The notes: generated from the sequence alone by a model not told the origin. DNA of 64,000 nt from Burkholderiales bacterium (GCA_019509985.1 JAEKLF010000043.1:27058-91057); one strand, 5' to 3'. Counted from the first letter of the stretch, positions 23,401 to 38,400 are shown. Program-made: numbers and translations.

Positions 23401-26400
23401 CGGCCAGGCCCTGGTGCGCCTGCAGTCCGACGGCGACATCCGCCTGCGCGGCGCCGTGCTGGCGCGTGGCACCGGTGCCGACATCGGCGTGGCCTCGCGC
23501 TCCCAGGTCTTCGCGGGCGGCCTGCTGCGCGCCACCGACCGCGTCGAGCTGGTCGCCGGCACCGACGACAGCGGCGTGGCCGTCTACGTCGACAGGCAGG
23601 TCACCGATGCGCATGGCCAGTACCTCTCGGGCGGCGCGCTGGACACCGACGAGCGCGGCAGCATCGTCATCGCCGCCATCGGCAGCGTCGTCATCGAAGG
23701 CACCGTGGGCGAGCAGACGGACGCCCAGGCCGGCGACCTGGGTGGCCACGGCAAGGTCAATCTCGTCGATATTCAGTCCGTGGCCGGCGACGTCACCGTG
23801 ATGCGCGAGATCAACGTCGGCGGCTCGGTGGTCATCACCGGTGGCGACCTTGCCGTGCTGTCCGACAGCCACGTCTTCGCGCTGGCGGCGGATTCCACCG
23901 TCTTCATGCAGGCGCGCAACAGCCTGCGCGTGTCGGCCGACAACAGCCTGGCCGGCGCGGCCCACCAGGGCTACATCAAGGCCGGCAAGCTGGTGCATCT
24001 GGCCGCGCCCAGCATCACCATCAACGGCCTGGTGGAGGCGCAAGGCCCCGGTGGCCGCGTGCTGCTGTCGGCCGCGCGCGCCATCGACATCGCCGGCGGT
24101 GCACTCACGTCGTCCGGCAACATCGACCTGCATGCCGGTGTCGATCTCAGCGTCACGCGCGCCCTGCTCGAAGGCAGCTTCACGGCCAACGACGTGCTGG
24201 GCGGCCAGGTCTCCATCACCGGCCAAGGCAAGGTCGATGCGGCCGGCAAGCTCAGCCTGCTCGTCGGCGGCGATGTCACGCTGGACGCCGACCCCGCCGT
24301 GGGCGGCACCCGCACGCTGCAGGTGCAGACCACCCGCACTGTCGAAGAGACCGTGCAGGTGCTCAGCGGCTACACCAAGGTCGACGCCGGCACGGTCACC
24401 GTCAACGAGATCAGCTACGACACCACGACCATCACCGAGCAGGTGGGCACCGAGCTGATCACCGTCGGTCGCTACTACGACACGATGAACGTGCAGTTGG
24501 AGCAGATCGGCTACTACAACGCCCAGACCAATTCCTTCCGCGAGGTGCTGATCGAGGGCCGCGACTACGTCAATAAAGACATCCACTGGGACGACACGGA
24601 CGACGAGCAGGCCAAGGTGACCGGCCAGCACCGCACGGTCGCGCACGTCACCGCGTCCGACGGCGAAGCCGGCTTCGTACCGTTCACGGCGCTCAACGAT
24701 GGCCAGCGCTGGGCGGTGCTCAACACCACCCACTACAAGCCGGTCTACCAGGCGGTCTTCAGCGGCTACCAGCGCCACGTCACCAAGGACGGCCTCACCT
24801 CCGTCGACCTGACGCACACCAACCCCGACTGGGCGAACAACACCCAGCACATCTACGCCATCGACGTGGCCAACTGGCGCGACAAGTACGTCGTCATGCC
24901 CGACGGCGCGCAGAAGGACATCCTGTCCTTGGCCACCAATGGCGCGGCGCAATACCTCACGGGCGACACCTCCGAGGACGGCAGCAACAACGTCGGCGCT
25001 GGAGGTTCAACCAGCGCCTGGACCACCGACCCCACCGGCGCCACCGGCGAGCTGGTGGGGCATTACACCGACTTCGCCAAGGTCTCGTACACGCAGGCGG
25101 GCTCGTCGTGGATCGGCTCGACCAGCAGCACCGCCTACGACATCGGCGACGGCCAGGCCGCCTACTGGAACGCGGACTATGCCCAGGGCACGGGCTCGCG
25201 CACCTACAGCATCGCCACCAGCGGCACGGTGGCGGGCGCCTCGACGCGCACCTATGCCGCCCTCTCGCGCGCTCCCGACTGGTATCTCTCGACCGACCCG
25301 GCCAAGGCCACGGTCCACAGCGGCACCGAAGGTCTCAGCGGCGTGCAGAACCTGGCCGACTACAACCGGTCGGCGACCACCACCATCAATGCGCGGCAGG
25401 ACTTCATCGACACCCTGCGCACGGGCGTCGGTGGGGACGGCAAGCCGCTGGGTGACACGGCCTCGCTGGCGACCAACCTCAGCGGCTCCTCGTCCGGCAA
25501 CGTGGTGGGGGGCTCGCTGTCCAACCCCTACTCGTTCTACCTGTACGGCGACCTCAATTACGGCACCAGCCCGTCGGGCGGTTCGGCCTACGCCACGTCC
25601 AACCCGCCGCCGAACGCGCCCAACCACGTCAACCTGCCCAACCAGCTGCGCGACATCCGCATCACGCTGTACAACGGCAACAACCCGAGCCAGCCCTTCA
25701 CCGCGCCGCAGGACGTGGCGAGCGCGTTCCGGATGTTCTACCCCACCTACCAGGTCCAGCTCTTCGAGCATGTGGACTACGGTGGCCGCTCGTCCATCCT
25801 GAACCAGGCCGTCGCCGACCTGGGCACGACGACCGTGGGCAACGACACCGTCTCGTCGTACAGGGCCTGGGGCGATGTCTTCGAGACCTACCGCAACTAC
25901 ACCGAGAACTGGACCAGCCTCAACCACGCCGTCTACGACCAGCGCGTCAAGCTGAGCTACGCCCTCACCACGCTGGACACCGACATCCAGGAGTACCGCC
26001 CGGTCTACGAGACCACCACCTCGCAGATCAAGATCGTCACGCCCAAGACCGTCACCGTCTGGAAGGACGTGCCCGTCTACACCAGCCAGACGCAGTTGCA
26101 CACCGTGGTGGAGCTGCAGTCCGTCGGCGCGCGCCAGTACGGCGACGCCGATGCCTCGCTGACTGGTGCCTCCGTGGCCATCGATGCCGGCTCCAGCGTG
26201 CGCCTGAGCGGCAAGGTGTCCGCCACCGCCGACCTGCAAATCGACGCCGGCAACGAGATCGCGCTGCGCGGCAACGAGCACAGCGGCATGCAGCTGTCCA
26301 CCGAGCTGTCGGGCCACAAGCTGACGCTGAACGCCGGCGTCACGCTGCGGCTGGATGACTCGGCGCTGCTCAGCGGCACCGGCACCGGCGCCACCATCAC

Positions 26401-29400
26401 GCTGGACACCCAGGGCACGATGTTCGTCGGCGGTGCCATCCAGGCCGCCAGCGGCGCCAGCCTGGCCACGGTCACGCTGCACTCGGACGGCGACGTGCAC
26501 CTGAGCGGCACCATCACCGCGGGCGCCATCGACATCGAAGGCGGCTACCAATCCGCGTCGGGCGCGGGCATCGGCAGCGGCGGCGTCAGTGCCGACGCGG
26601 ACACCCGCCTGGCCGCCACGACCGGCGACCTGACGCTGCGCGCCGGCGAGTTCGCCGGCAGCATCACCTTCGACACCACGCCGCACGCCCACGACAGCGG
26701 CGCCGACGCCGCCTCGGTCACCGCCCATGGCACCCTCGATTTCGCCGCCCCGGCCGGCCAGATCAAGATGACCGTCACCGGCAGCGGCGACAACGTCGTC
26801 ATCTACGGCCAGATCACCGGCCAGAAGCTGAACGCCGTGGCCGAGGCCGGCATCGTGCTGTCCACCCAGGTGTCGCAGATCGACACCCTGCTGCTCACCG
26901 GCGCCGGCAACATCGAGCTGGCCAACACCGGCAACCTCGTCCTCAAGTCGGCGCAGGCGGCCGACGGCTTCGTCACCGTGCGCGTGTTCGGCAGCCTCGA
27001 GGCCGACAGCATCAGCACACTGGGCGCGACCGACCGCAACGACATCACGCTCACCACCTTCCAGGCCGAGACCAGCGGCGGCCAGGGCACGGCGGCACTG
27101 CGCGCGCCGGCCAACATCACCGTCGGCACGCTGACCAACGCCAACCGCGGCGACATCCTGCTGCGCGCGCAGGGCAGCGTCACGCACATCGCGGCCGGCG
27201 GCCTGCTGACGGCGGACAACATCACCATCCTGACCGGCAAGGCGGTCGACGCCGCCGGCACGCCGCTGTCCACCTCGGTGGACGTCAACACCCAGGCCAA
27301 CTCGCTGAGCGTGCGCAACACCTCGGTGGGCAATGTGCGCATCGTGCAGGGCAGCCGCAACCTGCTGGTGCAGGACAGCCTGGTGTCCAACGGCAACTTC
27401 GTGCTGACGGGCGCGGGCGACGTCGACCTCGCCCAGGTCCACCTCGACAGCAGCGGCGACGTCACGGCCGACGCGGCCAATGCGCGCCGCATCGACGTCA
27501 CGGCCGACGGCAACCTGCGCGTGCGCGACGTCTCCGCCGGCGTCTACCTGCAGCGCCCCGAGGACCTGCCGCTGCCCTTCGACGGCAACGGCGCGCGCAT
27601 CACGGCAGTCACCTCCGCCGGCAACGTGCTGCTGACCTCGACGCATGGCGCCATCAGCGAGAACTCCGTCGACGCCGCGGTGGACATCGTGGCCAATGTG
27701 CTCACGCTGCGCGCCGCTGCCGGCATCGGCAATTTCCAGATCGCCGCCAACAAGCTCGACGCCAGCACCACGGCCGGCGACATCGTGCTCAGCGACATGG
27801 ACGGCGCGCTGGAGCAGTTCAAGGGCCTGGAAATCGTCCAGGCCGCGACCACCACCGCCGGCACCAGCCTGGTTTCGATCACGGCACAGAACCGGCTCAA
27901 CGTCGGCCCCGGCGGCAAGGTCCAGGGCGCGACGCTGCGCCTGACCAGCCTGGCCGACAGCGTCGTGGTCGACGACCCCGGCCTGAGCAACCCCGATTCC
28001 CTGATCTACAGCCGCGGCGTCGCCTTCGTGGCCGCCACCACGCTGCAGCTCTACAAGTTCTTCCAGGCCGACGAGCTGATGGAGTACCGCGCCGGCGACT
28101 ACTTCCTCTTCGGCCGCCAGCCCGTCACCGTCGACAACCCCAAGGGCGTCACGCGCCTGCTTCCCACCAGCCTGTCGGCCGACACCCTCATCCTCGAGAG
28201 CGGCGGCACGCTGAGCCTGACCGGCGACCTGAGCGCCAACACGCGGCTGGAGCTGATCTCGGGCCAGGACATCCGCCTGACCGGCACGGTCACCGTCAAG
28301 GCCAACCACTTCGACGGCTCGGCCGACACCGACGGCCTGATCGACCAGCTCGCCATCACCGCCAAGGGCCTCACCACCGTCAACCAGGCCGTCGACATCA
28401 ACAACGATGGCGTCTACACGGTGCTCAACGAGTCCGACCTGCGGGTGGACTGGAACGGCGACGGCAAGCTCGACGGCACGATCGACGAGCGCAACCCCAA
28501 CAAGGCCACCGGCTACATCGACGTCCAGCTCGCGGCCCTGCCGGCCGCCCAGTACGAGCTGCGCGCGGCGCGCGACATCCACGTTGCCCTGGGCGACAGT
28601 ACCCACGCCGCATCGCTGACGCTGTCCGGCTTCGTCGGCGGCATCTCGGGCTTCGATGCCGCGCAGAACGTGCGCTTCGACATCGCCGGCGACCTCACCC
28701 TCAAGGGTGGCCTGGTGCGCGCCGACGACGCCACCGGCACGCTGACCGTGCGCGCCAACAACCTCGTGACGGACAAGGCCTCGGTCTTCATCGCCAACCG
28801 CCTGGACGTCCAGGTGGCCGGGCAGATCCAGGCCAACACGCTGATCAGCACGCTGCGCGCGGTCAGCACGTCCAGCGGTGCCATCGACATCAAGGAAGCC
28901 AACGATCTCACCGTCGAGCTCATCAGCGCGCAGCACGGCAGCATCAATGTCGAGGCCGGTGGCGACGTCTTCGCGCGCCAGATCGTCAACTTCGCCGACG
29001 GCGACAACATCACGGTCAAGTCCGGCGGCAAGCTCTGGGTCGACCTCATCGAGGCCGGCTCCAGCGTCGGCGCGCAGAAGACCAGCGGCACCCTCACGGT
29101 GGATGCCGCGGCCGGCATCGCCGAATGGGCTGCGTTGGTGCGCGACGCCAATGGCGACGTCACGCTGGTGAGCGACGGCAATGGCCACCTCACGGCAGCC
29201 ACCGCGTATGACAACACCACCGCCGATCTCTACGCCTGGAAGGTCGTGGTGCGGGGCACGGCGGACACCCAGCTGCTCAACTCGCCCAGCGACCAGGGCG
29301 GCAACGCCACGGTCGAGGTGCGCGTCGGCGGCGGCGGTCTCGAGACCCATACCGACAGCACCGTCAGCCTGCACACCGCGCTGACCGACGGCGGCGCCAT

Positions 29401-32400
29401 CGTCGCCGTCGACCCCACGCCCGTCCAGGACGCCGGCAACGACGCCAAGCAGAGCAGCGCCATCTCCTTCGCGGGGCCGCGCACGGCGGGCCAGATCTAC
29501 GTCGTCACGCTGGGCGGCGTCGACTTCAAGGCGACGCTGGGCGGCATCACCGACGCCGACTTCAACGCCATGCTCAACCAGTTGGGCACCGACATCCAGG
29601 CCTACCGGGTGAGCGGGGCGGCCGAGTACACCGTCAGCGTCGGCGCCGACGACACGCTGACCATCCAGGAGGTCCACGACAACCAGGCCTTCACCGCCAC
29701 CGCCGCCGTCCACCAGCTGCAATACGCGCCGGACGCCAGCGCCGTCGCCAGCGACGGCAGCACCCCGGCCGTCGCGCCCGGCCAGGACCTCAAGCAGCTC
29801 AGCACGCTGACGCTCGACGCCTCGATCACGACCGTCGACGCCGGCAAGCAGTTCACCTTCCACGTCGCCGGCCACACCTACACGCTGCAGCTCGGCGACA
29901 GCTTCGGCGGCCAGACGGTGGGCGCCACCGTCGCCTCGCTGATGCAGGTGCTGGGGGCCCATATCGAGGCCGACGCCGCCATCGACGTCACCGAGCGCAC
30001 GGTCAATTTCGCCGGCATCGGCAGCCTGTCGGCCAGCGCCAACTACCGCGTCGTCGTGGGCGGCAAGGTGTTCGACTATGCCGCCGTCAGCGGCGACGAC
30101 GGCGCCTCCGTGGCACGCGCCCTGGCCTCGCTGATCAACGCCGACAACAGCTACGTCGCCCACGCCGAGGGCACCGTGATCGCCATCTCGGGCGGCGTCA
30201 CGGGCGGCACCAGCATCAGCGCGGGCACCGCCGGCGGCGGTCCCTCGAACGTCAATGTCGCGGCGGGTGTGGGCGTGGACGACACACCCAACGTGCTGCG
30301 CCTGCTCGCCACCGCGAGCAACACCCCCTTCGCGATGGGCACGGTCAGCGTCAGCGACAGCCTGCCTGCGGCCACCACCGCCTACACCACCGGCCAGCCG
30401 CAGATCACCACGTTGACGGTGCCGGGCTCGCCGACGAACAGCCACACCTACAACTTCTCGGTCGGCGGCCAGAACTACAGCGCCGTCACCGACAGCTCGG
30501 CCACGCAGGTCGAGCTGCGCGACGCCATCATCAGCGCCATCACCGCCCTGGGCGCCTCCGAGGTCACGGCCGTGGCCAGCGGCAACAACGTGCAGCTCAC
30601 CGGCAAGGCCAATGGCAACGCCTACAGCGTCACCACCTTCTCCGCCGCCAACACGCAGGCCGCGGTGGCCGACGTCAAGGAGGTGGTGCGCATCTCCCCC
30701 TCGTCCAACCCGCTTTCCGGCGCCACCTACAGCTTCGATGTCGGCGGGCACGCCTACAGCGTCACGACCGATGCCGATGCCACGCGGGCCGAGCTGCTGA
30801 GCGCCATGAACACGGCCCTGGCCGCGGACGCCAATGTGGACGCCGCCATCAGCGGCAACCAGCTCGTGCTGACGGCCAAGCTGGTCAACACCCATATCAC
30901 CGCCAGCTTCAGTGGCGCCGCCGTGGGCAGCCTGGCCTATACCGCCAGCCTGCAGACCACGGCCGATGCCACCCACGCCCAGGTCTCCAATGTCGTGTTC
31001 GGCAACACTGCCCTGTTCGCCGGTGATCTGGTGTCGATCAGCGTCAACGGCAAGGACTACACCATCACCGTCGCGTCCGGCCAGGAAAGCTGGACGGCGG
31101 TGCTCGGCCAGCTCGTCACGGCCGTCAACGACGACGTGCAGCAGCCCGTCACGGCCAGCGCCGTCACGGCCAGCCGCACGCTGGTGCTCACCGGCGACGC
31201 GAACGGCGTGGCCTTCAGCCTGAGCCAGGCCATCGTCTCCGGCGGCGCCGGCGCACCGGTGCTGGTGCAGGGCGCGGGTGCCGATGCCACCCAGGTCTCG
31301 GACGTCGACTTCAACAGCGTCACGCTGGGCCTGCACGACCGGGTCTCGCTGCTGGTGAACGGCAAGTCCTACAGCGTCACCGTCGACGGCACCACCGTCA
31401 CCGCCTCGCTGCCGTCGCTGCTGACCGCTCTGGCCGGACAGATCAACGGCGACAGCGCCCGCGACGTCGACGCCACAGCCAACACCACGCTGTTCACGAT
31501 CGAGCTCACGGCCAAGACCAAGAACACGGCCTTCGACGTCACCAATGTGCTGCTCGAGCACGCCACCGAGGTCGACGACGTCACCGCCGGCGGCGCCGCC
31601 AGCGAGACCACCGCCGCAGGCAATTCGGTCAAGCAGATCAGCGAGCTGCACACCACGCTGACGCCCGAGGCCCAGCAGCAGTTCACGCTGCGCGTCGGCA
31701 CGCAGGACTACGTCGTCACCGTCGGCACGGGCGGCGTCACGGCCTCGCTGCCGTCCGTGCTGACCGCGCTGCGCGACGCGGTGAACAACGACCCGACGCG
31801 GGTGGCCGACGCCACCCTCGCCGGCACCGACGGCCTGCGGCTGCAGGCCGTGCAGGTCAACCATGCCTTTGACAGCGGCCTGGTCGCCACCAAGGCGTCC
31901 GCCGGTTCGACCAACGTCAACCACGACCCCAACGGCTGGGTCCTCATCGTGCCGGACCGCGTCGCCACCGGCACGGCGAGCTATGCCGCCGACGGCAACC
32001 TCAGCGTGGTCGACCTGCCGGTGTTCTCGGGCGAGAAGATCTCGCTGTCCGCGGGCAACAACGGCTCGCTCGTGGTGGTTTCCAAGCTCGACCTCGGCGC
32101 GCTGGGCGAGCTCACCCTGCACGCGGGCAAGTCGCTCACCGTGGGCAGCGAGCGGGACGGCGGCATCGTCGCCTCCAAGCTCACCGCCTCGGCGGGCGAC
32201 GACCTCACGCTGGTCACCCATGTCGGCCACCTGGACGTCACGCTCACCGGCGCGACCAGCGACTTCGCGCTCAAGCAGACCGGCGACCTCGTCATCGACA
32301 ACCTGTCGCTGCAGGGCGGCAACATCACCATCGTCGCCAGCGGCAATGTCGACATCAAGCACCTCATCGGCACGCTGACCGGTGGCGGCACCATCAGCAT

Positions 32401-35400
32401 CACGGCCGGCGGCAGCATCACCATCGAGGGCGACGTGGCCGCGGCCATGCATGCCGCCCACGTCACGCTGGTGGCCCAGGGCGGCGACGTCGACGCCGTG
32501 CTGGCCGCCGACACGCTGGACGTCCGGTCCGCCGGCAGCGTCACCCTCCACGAGCGCGGCGACCTCGACATCACCAGCCTTGTCAGCGGCCACCGCGTCG
32601 ATAGCGGTGGACTGGTGCACGACGGCGTCAACGTCACCGCCAGCGGCGCACTGTCGCTGGAGTCGGCCATCACCGCCTCGGGCAGCAACGCCGTCGCGCT
32701 GACCAGCACCGGCAGCACGCTGACGCTGTCGCAAAGCATCACCACCGCCAGCGGCGCCATCACGCTCAGTGCCCACCAGGACGTCGCGGTCACGGCCCAG
32801 GTCACCAACTACGCCATCACGCTGGGCGCGCAGGCCGACCTGACCAGCGCCAGTGGCGACGTCACGCTGGACAGCGGCGACGGCTCGATCGAGGCCACCG
32901 CCGAGACCTACCTCAACTCGGGCAGCGGCCACCTCAGCCTCACGGCCGGCGGCCAGATCCAGCTCGGCAAGCTGCGCAGCGGCTCGTCGGACGACCTCGT
33001 CGTGCACGCCGGCGGCCTGGTCAAGGCCGCCGTCAAGGATGGCGGCGAAGGCGATACGGACATCATTGCCGCCAACGCCCGCCTGGTCATGACGTCCAGC
33101 GGCGGCGTCGGCTCGGCGGCGGACGCCATCGAGATCCAGGTCCGCGCGCTGGACATCGTCAACCACGGCACCGGCACCATCGGCACCGGCGGCGCGATCA
33201 ACATCGAGGAAGTGGACGACCTCGTCATCGAGCGCATCGTCCAGGACGCCAACGACGCCAGCGCCATCCTCAACGAGGTGCAGGTCAACACCCTGCACGG
33301 CAGCATCACCGTCTCCGGCCAGGGCATCACGACGGCCGGCGGTCGCGTGGTGCTCTACGCCGGCGCCGCCGCGGGCACCGTGGCCGCCACCGACGGCCGC
33401 TTCCTCGCACTGAACGCCAACATCGTCTCCCACGGCGGCGCCGTGCTGCTCACCACCGAGGCGCAGGACATGGTGCTGGGTGCCGGCATCGACGCCAGCG
33501 GCAGCGGCCCGCATGGCGGCGACATCACGCTGCGCGCCGTGCAGGGCTCGGTGCTGACCGACGCGGTGGCCTCGGGCTGGGAGCGCACGGGCGGCGCCTT
33601 CAAGCCCGACCTGGCCTGGGCGCTGTCGCATGGCCGCTTCGACGCCGACGCCGCCACCGGCGCCGTGACCGCCTCCGGCCTCACGGCCAGCGATCTGGCC
33701 ACCCGCGACATCACCAACGGCGAAGTCCTGCGCGCCGCTGGCGGCGCCTTCCTCAAGACGACGCACGGCCTGGTCACGCTCAACGCGCTGCACCAGGTCG
33801 GCGAGACGGCGGACGGCTTCGAGATCAGCCCGCTGGCCATCTTCATCAGCGCCGACAATGTCGTCGCCAGCAGCAGCAACCGCGAGGCCGTGGCCGTCGT
33901 CGCGGCCAGTGGCGTCACGCTGGGTACGGGCGGCGGCAGCGGCTCTCGCGCCGGCAGCACCGGCGTGGTCAGCCTGGACAAGCACAGCACGCTGAGCCTG
34001 TCCTCCTCGCTGGACGCCGACGGCCAGAACGTGGTCATCGCCGCCAACGACGTCAACATCAGCGCCGCCGTGCGCAGCGCCGGTGGCGACCTGAGCTTCC
34101 GCACCATCGACCCGACCCGCACGATCTCGCTGGGCTCGATCGTCAACGGCGCACTGTCGCTGGACAGCAGCGACCTCGGCAACCTCAAGGACGGCTTCCA
34201 CGCCATCGTGCTCGGCAGCGACGGCGGCTCCAACGGCATCCAGATCAACGGCGGCGCGGGTGGCGTAACGCTCAAGGATGACCTGGTCCTCTACACCAAC
34301 GGGGTCGGCGGCCACGTCAACATCGGCAGCACCCTGATGGCGCCGTCGCTGACCATCTTCGGCTCGGGCGACACCACGACACTGCTGGCCGACGCCACCG
34401 CCACCACCGGCAACGTGACCATCAACGACTCCGTGCGCGTGCAGGGCAACCGGGTCATCACCGCGCAGGACGGCGGCATCACGCTGGGCGGCAGCAGCCA
34501 GCACTACCTGGGCGGCGACGGCCCCGGCACGGTGGACACGCTGACCCTCGACGCCCGCAACGGCAACGTCAGCGTGGCCGGCCGGGTCGGCGCGGGCGAG
34601 GAGGCCAGCGACGCGCTGTCCAGCCTCACCATCCTGCACGCCCAGGACGTCAGCTTCGATCAGGACGTCGTCGTCGACGGCAACATCGTCATCCAGGCCA
34701 CCGGCGACGTCAGCTTCAACGGTTCCATCACGCTGCGCAACGGCGGCAGCCTGACCATCCGCGGCGCCGCGCACATCACGCTGCGCGGCAGCGTGACGCT
34801 GTCGGGCGTCAACGCCGGCCAGGCTGGCGACGTGACGCTGCAGGCCGACGAGATCGACCTGCGCATGAGCGAGGAGCAGTTCTCCGGCCACGGCGCGCTG
34901 AACCTGCTGCCCACCACGGTCAACCAGGCCATCGCCGTCGGCTCGCCCAGCGGCGTCGGCACCTCGGGCGTGCTCAACCTCGACATGAGCGAGCTGCGCA
35001 CGCTGGCCCAGGGCTTCAACAGCATCAACATCGGCTGGGTCGGCAGCAACGGCCACTCGCTGGCCAACAGCGGTGTCGTCACCATCGGCGCCCGCGCCGA
35101 CCTCGACAGCCTGACCTTCCAGGACAACGTCCGCATCTACGGCAGCGCCATCACGGTGGCCGACTTCAGCGTCAGCTCCGCGGTGCTGCGCGTCGGCAAC
35201 CACGGCGCGCTGTCGCTGGACGCCGCCAGCCAGATCACCCTCGCCAACGCCGTCGAGGCCGAGACGGTGCAGCTCTACTCCGCGCTCGGCAACGTGCGCC
35301 AGGTCGACTCCGGCACCGATGGCGTCTTCAACGAGGCGCTGCGGGCCGTCAACCTGAGCGTCTTCGCCGCCACCGGCGTGACGCTGGGCTCGCTGGAAGT

Positions 35401-38400
35401 GCACAGCATCGACGTGCAGAACACGGGCAGCGGCAACATCGACCTCGCCGTCAACGTCGGCCGCGAGACGCCGCTGCTGGCCCAGAGCGCCATCGACGGC
35501 GGCGTCGACATCACGCGGCTGGCCCAGCTCGGCAGCACCGACGGCGGCGCCATCACGCTGGCCACCCACGGCGGCGCCATCCATGTGCTGGCCGGCGGCT
35601 CGGGCGTCTACACGCTGGGCGGCGGCACCATCAGCCTGACGGCCGACGGCGTCGCGAACTCCGGCGCCGACCTCGTCATCGACCAGCTCGTTACCAGCGG
35701 CGTCGGCAGCATCACGCTGACCGCCAAGGACGCGCTGACCACCCGCGCCGCCGGCCGCGTGGCGCCCAGTGGCGCGGCGCCGCTGACCCTCAGCGCCGGT
35801 GGCGACATCAACCTCGGCGCCGACGTGCTGAGCCCCGGCGGCCTCGTCAAGCTCACGGCCGGCGCCGGCCTCAGCATGGCCGACGGCGTCACCGTCAGTT
35901 CGCTGGGCGGCGGCAACCAGGACGCACGCCGCGTGACGATGGACGCGGCTGGCGATGCGCGCCTGTCCATCGTCACCGCCGGCCAGAGCATCGCCATCAG
36001 CTCCAGCGGCGGCGCCTTGATCGACGGCCTCGGCGGCAACGCCGCCAACCTGAGCACCGACAGCCTCAAGCTCAACGCCGCCACCGGCATCGGCGCACCG
36101 GGCGCGGCCCTGCGCACCGATGTCAACACGCTGGCGGCCAGCAACACGGCCTCCGGCGGCCTGACCCTCATCGAAGCCTCGGGCCTGAACCTTGGCGCCG
36201 GCGGCCTGAGCGTTGGCGGCAGCAGCGGCGCCATCTCGCTGCAACTGCTCAGCGGCAGCCTGACCATCGACCAGACCGTCACCAACACCGCCGCGGCCGG
36301 CGGCGGCATCGAGTTGCAGCCGCTCGCGGCCGGTGCCCGCCTGACGGTCAACAGCACCATCACCTCCGACGTCGGCAACATCCGCCTGCTGTCGCCCAGC
36401 GACATCGTCATGGGCGCCAGCAGCCGCATCCAGACCAAGGGCGCCACCTCCACCATCGAGCTCGTCGCCCAGGGCCAGCTGCAGATGGCCGCGACGGCGC
36501 GCCTGGTGTCGGCCGGTGGCTCGCAGCGGGTCGACGCCCAGACCGGCATCCTGCTGGGCCAGATCAGCGCCGGCGCCGGCAACGTGGCCCTGATCACGGG
36601 CGGCGCCATCCTTGATGCCGACGCCGCCTCCGGCACGCAGACGGTCAACGTCTCCGCCAACGGCCTGCAGATGCAGGCGGGCACGGGCGTCGGCGCCAGC
36701 GCCAACGTGATCGAGACCTCGATCAATGTCGTGGCCGTCCGCTCGACGGCGGGCGGGCTGTTCGTCGCCGAGGCCAACGGCCTGGAGGTCGGCAGCGTCG
36801 ATGCGGTCGGCAGCAGCGCCGGCATGGCCGGCGCGCAGGCCGACGGCAACGGCGCCGTCGTCATCAGCAACGGCAACACCCACGAAGGTCGCCTGACGGT
36901 CAGCCAGGACATCGTCGCCAGCGGCAGCGGACCGGTGCTGATCGCCGCGAACACGGCCGCCCGCGCCCAGCCCACCCTGCAGCTGAACGCGACCATCGAC
37001 GCTGGCAGCGGTGCGCTGACGGTCGTCGCCCAGGGCAGCATCGCCCAGGCTGCGGCCGGCCTGCTCGTCACGCGCGGCGGCACGGTGGACGTGCGCGCCG
37101 TCGGCGGCAGCCTGACCCAGGCCGATGGCGCCCAGATCAGCAGCGGCGGCGGCAATGTGCGCCTGCAATCCGACGGCGACCTGACCATCGCGCTGGTCGA
37201 CGCCGGCAGCGGCGCGGTCAGCCTGGTCAGCGGCGGCAAGATCCTCGACGCCGACACCAGCGGCGCCAACGATATCGTCGCCGGCAGCGTGCGCCTGCAG
37301 GCCGCCGACAGCGTCGGCACTGCCGTCAATGCCGTCGAAGTGCAGGCCGCCACCGTGGCCGCCAGCGCCGGCAGCAGCCTCAACCTCGCCAGCGCCGGCA
37401 ACCTCGGCATCGGCAACAGCGGCGCCATCAGCGTCGACGTCGTGCAGGCCGACGGCAGCGTGCTGGTGGCCGGCCTGACCGACGCGGCACTGGCCGGCGC
37501 CACGGCGGTTGGCGACCTGCAGCTGCGCGCCGGCCATAACATCGTCATGGGCGACGCCGAGCGCATCACCGCCGGCGGCACGCTGACCCTGGTCGCTGCG
37601 GGCAATGTCGCGCTTGGCGACGTGCGCACGCCGGGGGCGGCCGTCATCGTGGCCGGTGGCAGCGTCACCGATGGCGACGCGGCCGTCGACGTCACCGCCG
37701 CTTCGCTGCTGATCCAGGCCGCGGGCAGCGCCGGCATGGCCAGCGCCCCCATCGAGATCGCCGTCGGTCGGCTCGCCGCTAGCGCCTCAGGCCTGCAACT
37801 CGTGCAGACCGGCGCGCTGCAGGTCGGCTCGCTGAGCGCCAGCCTGTCGGTGGACGGCGCGGCCGCTCAAGCCGTGCAGGTCAGCGGCCTGAGCAGCAAC
37901 CAGAACCTGCAGCTGCAGGTCAACGGCGGCGACCTGCACCTCGACGCCAACGCCGGCACCCAAGGCGGCAGCCTGGGCCTGGCCGTCGGCGGTGGCAGCC
38001 TGGTGATGGGCGGCGGCAGCATCGTGGCCAGCCAGGGCGGTGCCGTCACGATGGCCGCGACGGGCGACGTCCTCGTCGGCCAGGTCGACGTCCGCGGCAC
38101 CGGCACGGCCAGCATCGCCCTCAGCGCCGGTGGCGACCTGAACGTGGCCAGCGGCGCCCCGGCAACGCAGCTGCTGGGCAGCAGCGCCAGCCTCAGCGCC
38201 GCCAACATCAACGGCCTGCACGCCGACGTGTCCAGTCTGCAGCTGGCCGCCTCGGGCAACGTCAGCCTCGGCAACACGGGCGACCTGACGCTCAGCGGCG
38301 CCGCGCTGCAGCTCGGCAGCCTGCAGCTGGAGGTCGGCGGCCAGCTGAACGTGCAGCAGGCCGTCACGGCCAGCGGCACTCTCACGCTGCAGTCCGGCGC

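Noticed and set aside
25007..37537. A 4,176-codon open frame on the minus strand under the giant gene, and similar long antisense frames at 7244-14692, 16292-22519 and 44644-48702
   Set aside because: They are mirror frames of GC-rich repetitive coding sequence: rich in Gly, Ala, Asp, Arg, Val and His or Ser, with no recognisable domain, start context or operon logic. The plus frame has clear protein families.
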